A DNA stretch of 64,000 bases, from positions 60,982,984 through 61,046,983 of the forward strand of contig NC_088300.1 of NCBI RefSeq assembly GCF_032854445.1, written 5' to 3'. The notes beneath the pieces are model-generated. The model saw nothing but the letters and a program-made list of their open reading frames with translations. It made no database searches and was not told the origin of the DNA. Of the stretch, positions 44,340 to 64,000 are shown piece after piece; positions within the stretch are counted from its first letter, which is position 1; each line of letters opens with the position of its first letter. This DNA comes from Liolophura sinensis. Its lineage: Eukaryota > Mollusca > Polyplacophora > Chitonida > Chitonidae. The position numbers were made by a program, and so were the translations under genes.

Positions 44340-44480
44340 AGTTGGGTGGAGTGGTTAGTGGTGCTTGCCTTTCAATCTCCAGCACCCCAGAGTTGCTGGT
44401 TAAAACCAGACCTTGGATAGGGAATTTCTAGTATTCCTCTCTCCCAGTGAATGTGGAACAAAAGTCAAATGATAAATTAT
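44340..44480 (+). repeat. SINE-like element with tRNA-like head
   Basis: GGAGTGGTTAGTGGTGCTTG and GGTTAAAACCAGACC look like A- and B-box regions, followed by GGGAATTTCTAGTATTCCTC as in SINE family B. A shorter related piece (GGGTTAAATACTGGCCTTGT) is at 60484-60550. Confidence 0.55.
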
Positions 44481-45074
44481 TTGCAGCTGGAAAGCCAATG
44501 CAGATACGTGCATCCACCTGCATTTTTATTTATTTATATTTTATATCATACATGTTCATTTTTTACTATTTTGATAAATCATTATGACAAGATGTAAATG
44601 TTACTAGTAGAGATCAGTCAGCTTGTCTTCCTGCTTAAAGCTGGTTGTGATGTACGTACATGAATTAGCCCTTTTTCAAACCAACAAAAATATTTGTGTA
44701 AGGTGAAGAATCATTGCGTTTCAACCTTATGCTGGAACTTTTCATAAAAGGATTGATCACAGGATGGTGATACCTAAAGAAAAAACCCCATAAAATTAGC
44801 ACAATCTGCATGTTAGACTATAGGCCAGTTCTGTCTGTACTGTACGTGAGCTTTATAATACATCAAAGTAACCCAAACTGGAAATAAATATTTGCAATTT
44901 CAATCTTGCAATTTTAACCATATCGTATCATTAATTCTAAAACCTTGGTATAACGAAGTTAACGTCCTAATTACTATTGTAATGTGTAACCCCTCCATGA
45001 GTTGCTGATGACGAATCATGCAAGACACACACAACAGGACCCCATAGTGGTATCTGCAAAAAGGTTTATTTATA

Positions 45075-45412
45075 GAATAAACCGGTAGATCCAGGATCAA
45101 TCCTTGATCGAGTCACACCTAAGACTTTAAAAGAGGAAGTTGTAACTTCCTCGCTTGGCGTTCAGCATGAAGGGGATAGTGCAATGACTGGTTGACCTGT
45201 ATCAGTATAATGGCTCGGGCGGGGCGGCTTACTTGCCTTCAGTGAGTCGTCTCAGTGAAGCAGCACTAAATAAAAGAGCGGTGGAAATCCGTCCTGCAAC
45301 AAGGAGGCACATTACACGTACATGCACCCTAAAGATTTCTTCGTCGTCATATGACTGAAAAAATGTTGAGTACGACGTTAAACCCCAAGCACTCACTCAC
45401 TCACTCCATCTC
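45075..45412 (+). repeat. SINE family C, near full length
   Basis: It begins near CCGGTAGATCCAGGATCAAT and contains TTCCTCGCTTGGCGTTCAGC, GTATCAGTATAATGGCTCGG and CTCAGTGAAGCAGCACTAAA. It ends GACGTTAAACCCCAAGCACT followed by CACTCACTCACTC. I know this end pattern from molluscan genomes. Confidence 0.8.
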
Positions 45413-46779
45413 GGACACACATGTTTTGGTTGAAGTCAGAACACTAACCCGCTCAAGCTACATGATATATTTAAATATAAATGCAAGTGGGTTTGTCTGC
45501 ATTCACCCAAAACACGAAAATCAGACTTTCGCTGGTAACATTTCTTTGAAAAACATCCAAAAGTTAATTCCTCTATGGTACCATTAGAAAAATACAATAA
45601 TATTATAGCTTGTGCTAGGACTTACAGTATGTAATGAATTACATGTATATGATACATGTGTGTTAATTCCCATGTATAATGTATTCACTTGCATGAAGTG
45701 GACTTTGGTATTTTGGGTTGGCACACAAAATACTGTAATATATTGTCATGAAATATGCTGGACTGTTTGCATAGCTATAACCTAATCTCATATTTGCCCA
45801 CATTATATAGGTCATACAAGCAGTCGCCCGAAGGGGTTTACTGTACATGTAGATGAAAGGTTCAGATTTTCAGATTATGGAGATTTGTTTGTGTTTATCT
45901 GTATGATTAGAATATCATATGCGCATACTTACATGCAGCAGAAATTCAGTATAAATTCAGATGGGCACTCACCACATTACGTTTAGTTTTGTTGGTTCCC
46001 GCGTATTTTGTGCCAGTACATGTACATGTAAGCAACGGGAAGCTAGTTATTGCTTTGGCTGGCTATAAGTTGTGTACATGTATACCCCAATACAGTATAG
46101 AGAGTTAGTGGCTAGGGGCTATGTAAGGCTTTGTTAAATAAAAAAGTTTGCTTGTTTCCCACCTCTTCATCTGCAGTTTAAGATTTGCTAAATATTTGTT
46201 ATGCCTTCAAAGCGTGTTTAGGCAAGTAAAGTTAGAATAAGTATGTTGTAAGAATGCATGAAACTGAGTACGGCTTCATTCTTTGTATTGCCTAGTATTT
46301 GTCAGAAAAAATAAATAAATAATATAAAGGAAAAAATGTCACTGGTCCAATGTTTCACAAGGTTTATAGGCCTACTGACAGAAAACATGTCATTGTTTTA
46401 TGTTTCTATTAGGCCACATAAGAAATTATTTGTTTCCTATAGTCGTCAGTAGTATTTAAATGTAAATTAGGCATCAAACTACCACATCAGCATGAGCTTT
46501 CTAATGAATTAATTTTGAAAACTATAGATGTTCCTATTGCTGCATATATTCAGTTTAGTGAACATACATATACTTAACATGCAGGACTGAATGCATGTTC
46601 AAGTCCACTGCTTGTATAGTTCTCCTTCATTTGATTTCTAAGGGAGAATTATCTGTATTTCTGTAAATCGTTCTTTGCATGTAGTTGTTGGTGTTAGTGC
46701 ATATATATACCTGTCTCGGTCTGACATGTCTGATGAAATGGAGTTTCCTCTTTACACCATTTCATACTGCTTAGTGTAT

Positions 46780-46890
46780 CCAAGAATATTTCGCTTATTG
46801 GATAGCAGCAAGCATTATGTTGGAAGGAGACAGTACCTGAACATGTACCTGGCAGACCCTGCGGGAAACCCAGTGACCATGCACATACAG
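46780..46890 (-). repeat. SINE family A, diverged fragment
   Basis: CAAGAATATTTCGCTTATTG and GCGGGAAACCCAGTGACCAT are recognisable pieces of the reversed body. Confidence 0.6.
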
Positions 46891-49096
46891 GTTTAATTCA
46901 GGTATGATGAGACATGGGCTATATTTCAGCCATATTATGTTGACAAGAACATACTAAAAGCAGGAAACATGAGAAACATCCAAAATAAAAATTAAATTGA
47001 ATGGATACTTGTGAAACCATCTTCAAAAAAAAAAAAAAAAAAAAGTAAGTTTAAAATTCCAACCCGATTTTAAATATTTTTTATTCATGTTAGGGTAGTA
47101 TATACACATGTACATTATATTTTATTATATTGGCCAGTCTAAATATTTAATGACCGCATCAACTGTAAAACTGTTGAAATTCATGTATGGAGTTTTTAAA
47201 CCACTCCATAAAAAATTTTATAAATTTTAAAATTCTGGTCGTCTCGTTTCCAATTTTTTCATAATTTTTCCACATTAATTTTGACAGAATAGGACGCCTC
47301 AAAGACACTGAGCTTCTCCCCCCCTCTCAACCACCATGGCGAAACTTATGTGAACTGTTCAAACCCTTGTTAAATAGACGATCAGGATATGTTTGATGCT
47401 GTATCAGTGTCATATGTGTGGAACACACTTGGGAGCAATGCTGCCAACAAGAGTAATCTGATCAAAACATACCAGAAGTGTAAGAAATCAGTTATAGCTA
47501 ATGATGGTGGATTTCATTGAGTTTAATCAGACTTACAGGTCTTATTTATACTAATGATCTATCTGATTATAATGTTTATCCTGGGAGTAAGATAGACATC
47601 TATCTTATCCCAACTTTATTTGAAATAATTAACTTTTTGATTCAGTCTAGTAATTAATGTACTCGTACTTCTGGTACACTGGATAGAAGTGTATTACCTG
47701 GTGCTCATATAGTCTGCAAAAAAGCTGATTTTAATATGTTTTAATGGTGATCTTCGGTAATAGTATTGTTACAAGTTTGAGAATATAGGATGTAGCAGGT
47801 AGGCCTATAGTCTACTGTACATGCCAGGGCACACGCACGCACATAATCATGGACCACATTTGATGTGACAAATTTGATCAAGGATATATGTAAACAAATC
47901 CTTTCTCAGAACTCCAACTTTTACTGCACCGGATCTCTAGTTTCTAGCTTGCCCTACCCTGGCCATGAATGACAAGAGACATTACATGAAGGCCTATGTG
48001 ACCTCTTCATTGTTGTGGACGGATGTCTGTAGTGCCTGTTGGCCTTTCACAGTTGTCAGATGTCCTTTATAGACTCCGCCCTTGTTTGGGAAGTTTAAAG
48101 GAGTGCACATTGTATACCAGGAAATGTGATGAGACACAACCTATTTCCGCACAAATTGCATTCTTTACCTGCATGTGCATGTCTTGTAGTTAACACTTGT
48201 TAATTTGACAGCACTTGTTGTGTTCAGTCTGGGACAGAATTTTCAGCTTATTTAGTGTGAAACACACATAGACTGGTATTAGAGACGTGAAAGTGTCAGG
48301 TATATGAGTTAGCTGTTAGTAACATGTTCTCTGGGTATGGCCATATAATAACCTGGACCGTAATATTGTCAGCTTTACAGACATGAAACCACAAATATTT
48401 TACCGTAGATAATTATTGCTCTGATGATATTAAGTGTATCGAGCGGCCTTTTAACACTAGTAGGAATTTACTCTGAGATTAATTGACTGATAATGTTTGT
48501 GTTTATTGCTATAGTATTATGTAGTATTTATTTATTTTTTTCATTTTTGATTGAACTTTAGTGGGTAGGATGTAAATAGTTTACCAGTGGAAGATATTGT
48601 TTATAAATCATTAGGACAAAAACTGCTTCCGGCGCTGAGAAATTAGGTCAGGTATTTCAGCAGACGGACGTGAAATCCTAGAACTGCATGTACTCATTCT
48701 ATCAGATTGAAGTCCAGAATATATATATGTATTGTGTGGGAAGAAAATTACTTGATAAACACGTAGGACCAGCAGAGGAGAAAGATCAGTTTACATTGAC
48801 TTATTGAGATACTATTGCACTGCAGTTTATAGTGTAGGAGAAATTTTATGATTTCTTGTAATTAATGCATCAGTCCAAGTGACAGCTGTGTATTTTTAGA
48901 TGTTTTTTAATTTTTTCTTTTTTTATTATTATTATTTGTTTTTGTTTTTTTTTGCTTATAGAGGGTTTGATTATAGCAATCGCCTCGCCTAATATGATTT
49001 CATAATTGGTAATTTACATACATGTAGAATTGTACATTTTCACTTTTTACCTCTCTTAGGTAAGCCTGTGTACAATATAACCTGTGATATAATAAG

Positions 49097-63924
<14,828 letters not shown>

Positions 63925-64000
63925 GTGAGTGGTAAATAATGTTGTGGAATGCAATTGGTACTTTTGGCATGTGCAAATTGACTTTTGTAACAGCAAGTTT

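Larger units (their letters stand above)
42861..49059 (+). other. Probable first intron of the 5'-nucleotidase gene, repeats only
   Basis: I see SINE copies (43385-43560, 44340-44480, 45075-45412, 46780-46890), a MITE-like copy (43975-44171), a GATA microsatellite (43703-43722) and a poly-A run (47026-47044). The rest, including 47050-49059, is AT-rich DNA without recognisable exons. Confidence 0.4.

Overview
This is a stretch of animal nuclear DNA: AT-rich, with split genes, GT-AG introns and many short interspersed repeats. The repeats suggest a mollusc, perhaps a gastropod. Many short elements end in a tail reading roughly AAACACCAATCAAATAAATA, and one ends in GTTAAACCCCAAGCACTCAC. I associate both tail types with molluscan SINEs from memory; no search was run. 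Everything here comes from reading the sequence and joining exons so that splice sites and codon phases agree.

Layout. (1) 1-14,594, plus strand: the last 23 coding exons of a large coiled-coil protein whose 5' part lies upstream of the window. At least 1,026 residues are visible. I cannot name it with confidence. One exon (9,584-9,731) carries a one-base frameshift. (2) 14,595-21,630: intergenic DNA with repeats, plus a probable long 3' UTR of the next gene. (3) 21,631-31,880, minus strand: CCDC149, 12 coding exons and about 624 residues, with an alternative arrangement near the 3' end. (4) 32,398-38,261, plus strand: a p24-family cargo receptor (TMED4/TMED9 type). It is head-to-head with CCDC149, with only 517 bp between the start codons. 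Its second exon exists as two diverged tandem copies that fit mutually exclusive splicing. A 1.3-kb foldback element lies just upstream of them in intron 1. (5) 38,262-49,096: intergenic repeats, a CpG-rich patch at about 42.33-42.86 kb that looks like a promoter and untranslated first exon, and a probable 6.2-kb first intron. (6) 49,097 to the right edge, plus strand: an NT5C2-type cytosolic purine 5'-nucleotidase. Sixteen coding exons and 478 residues are visible, and the C-terminus is cut off by the window end. Its largest intron (54.3-58.1 kb) holds a dead Tc1-like transposon and degenerate tandem repeats.

The genes do not form a pathway. They are ordinary eukaryotic neighbours: a probable structural coiled-coil protein, CCDC149 of unknown function, an ER-Golgi cargo receptor and a nucleotide-metabolism enzyme. 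The most striking feature is the duplicated p24 exon pair. Either copy keeps the reading frame, while using both or neither breaks it. The repeat content is also rich: at least three MITE-like families, two or three SINE families, a foldback element, a Tc1 fossil, and minisatellites touching splice sites. I saw no CRISPR array, rRNA gene, free-standing tRNA gene or bacterial-type operon.
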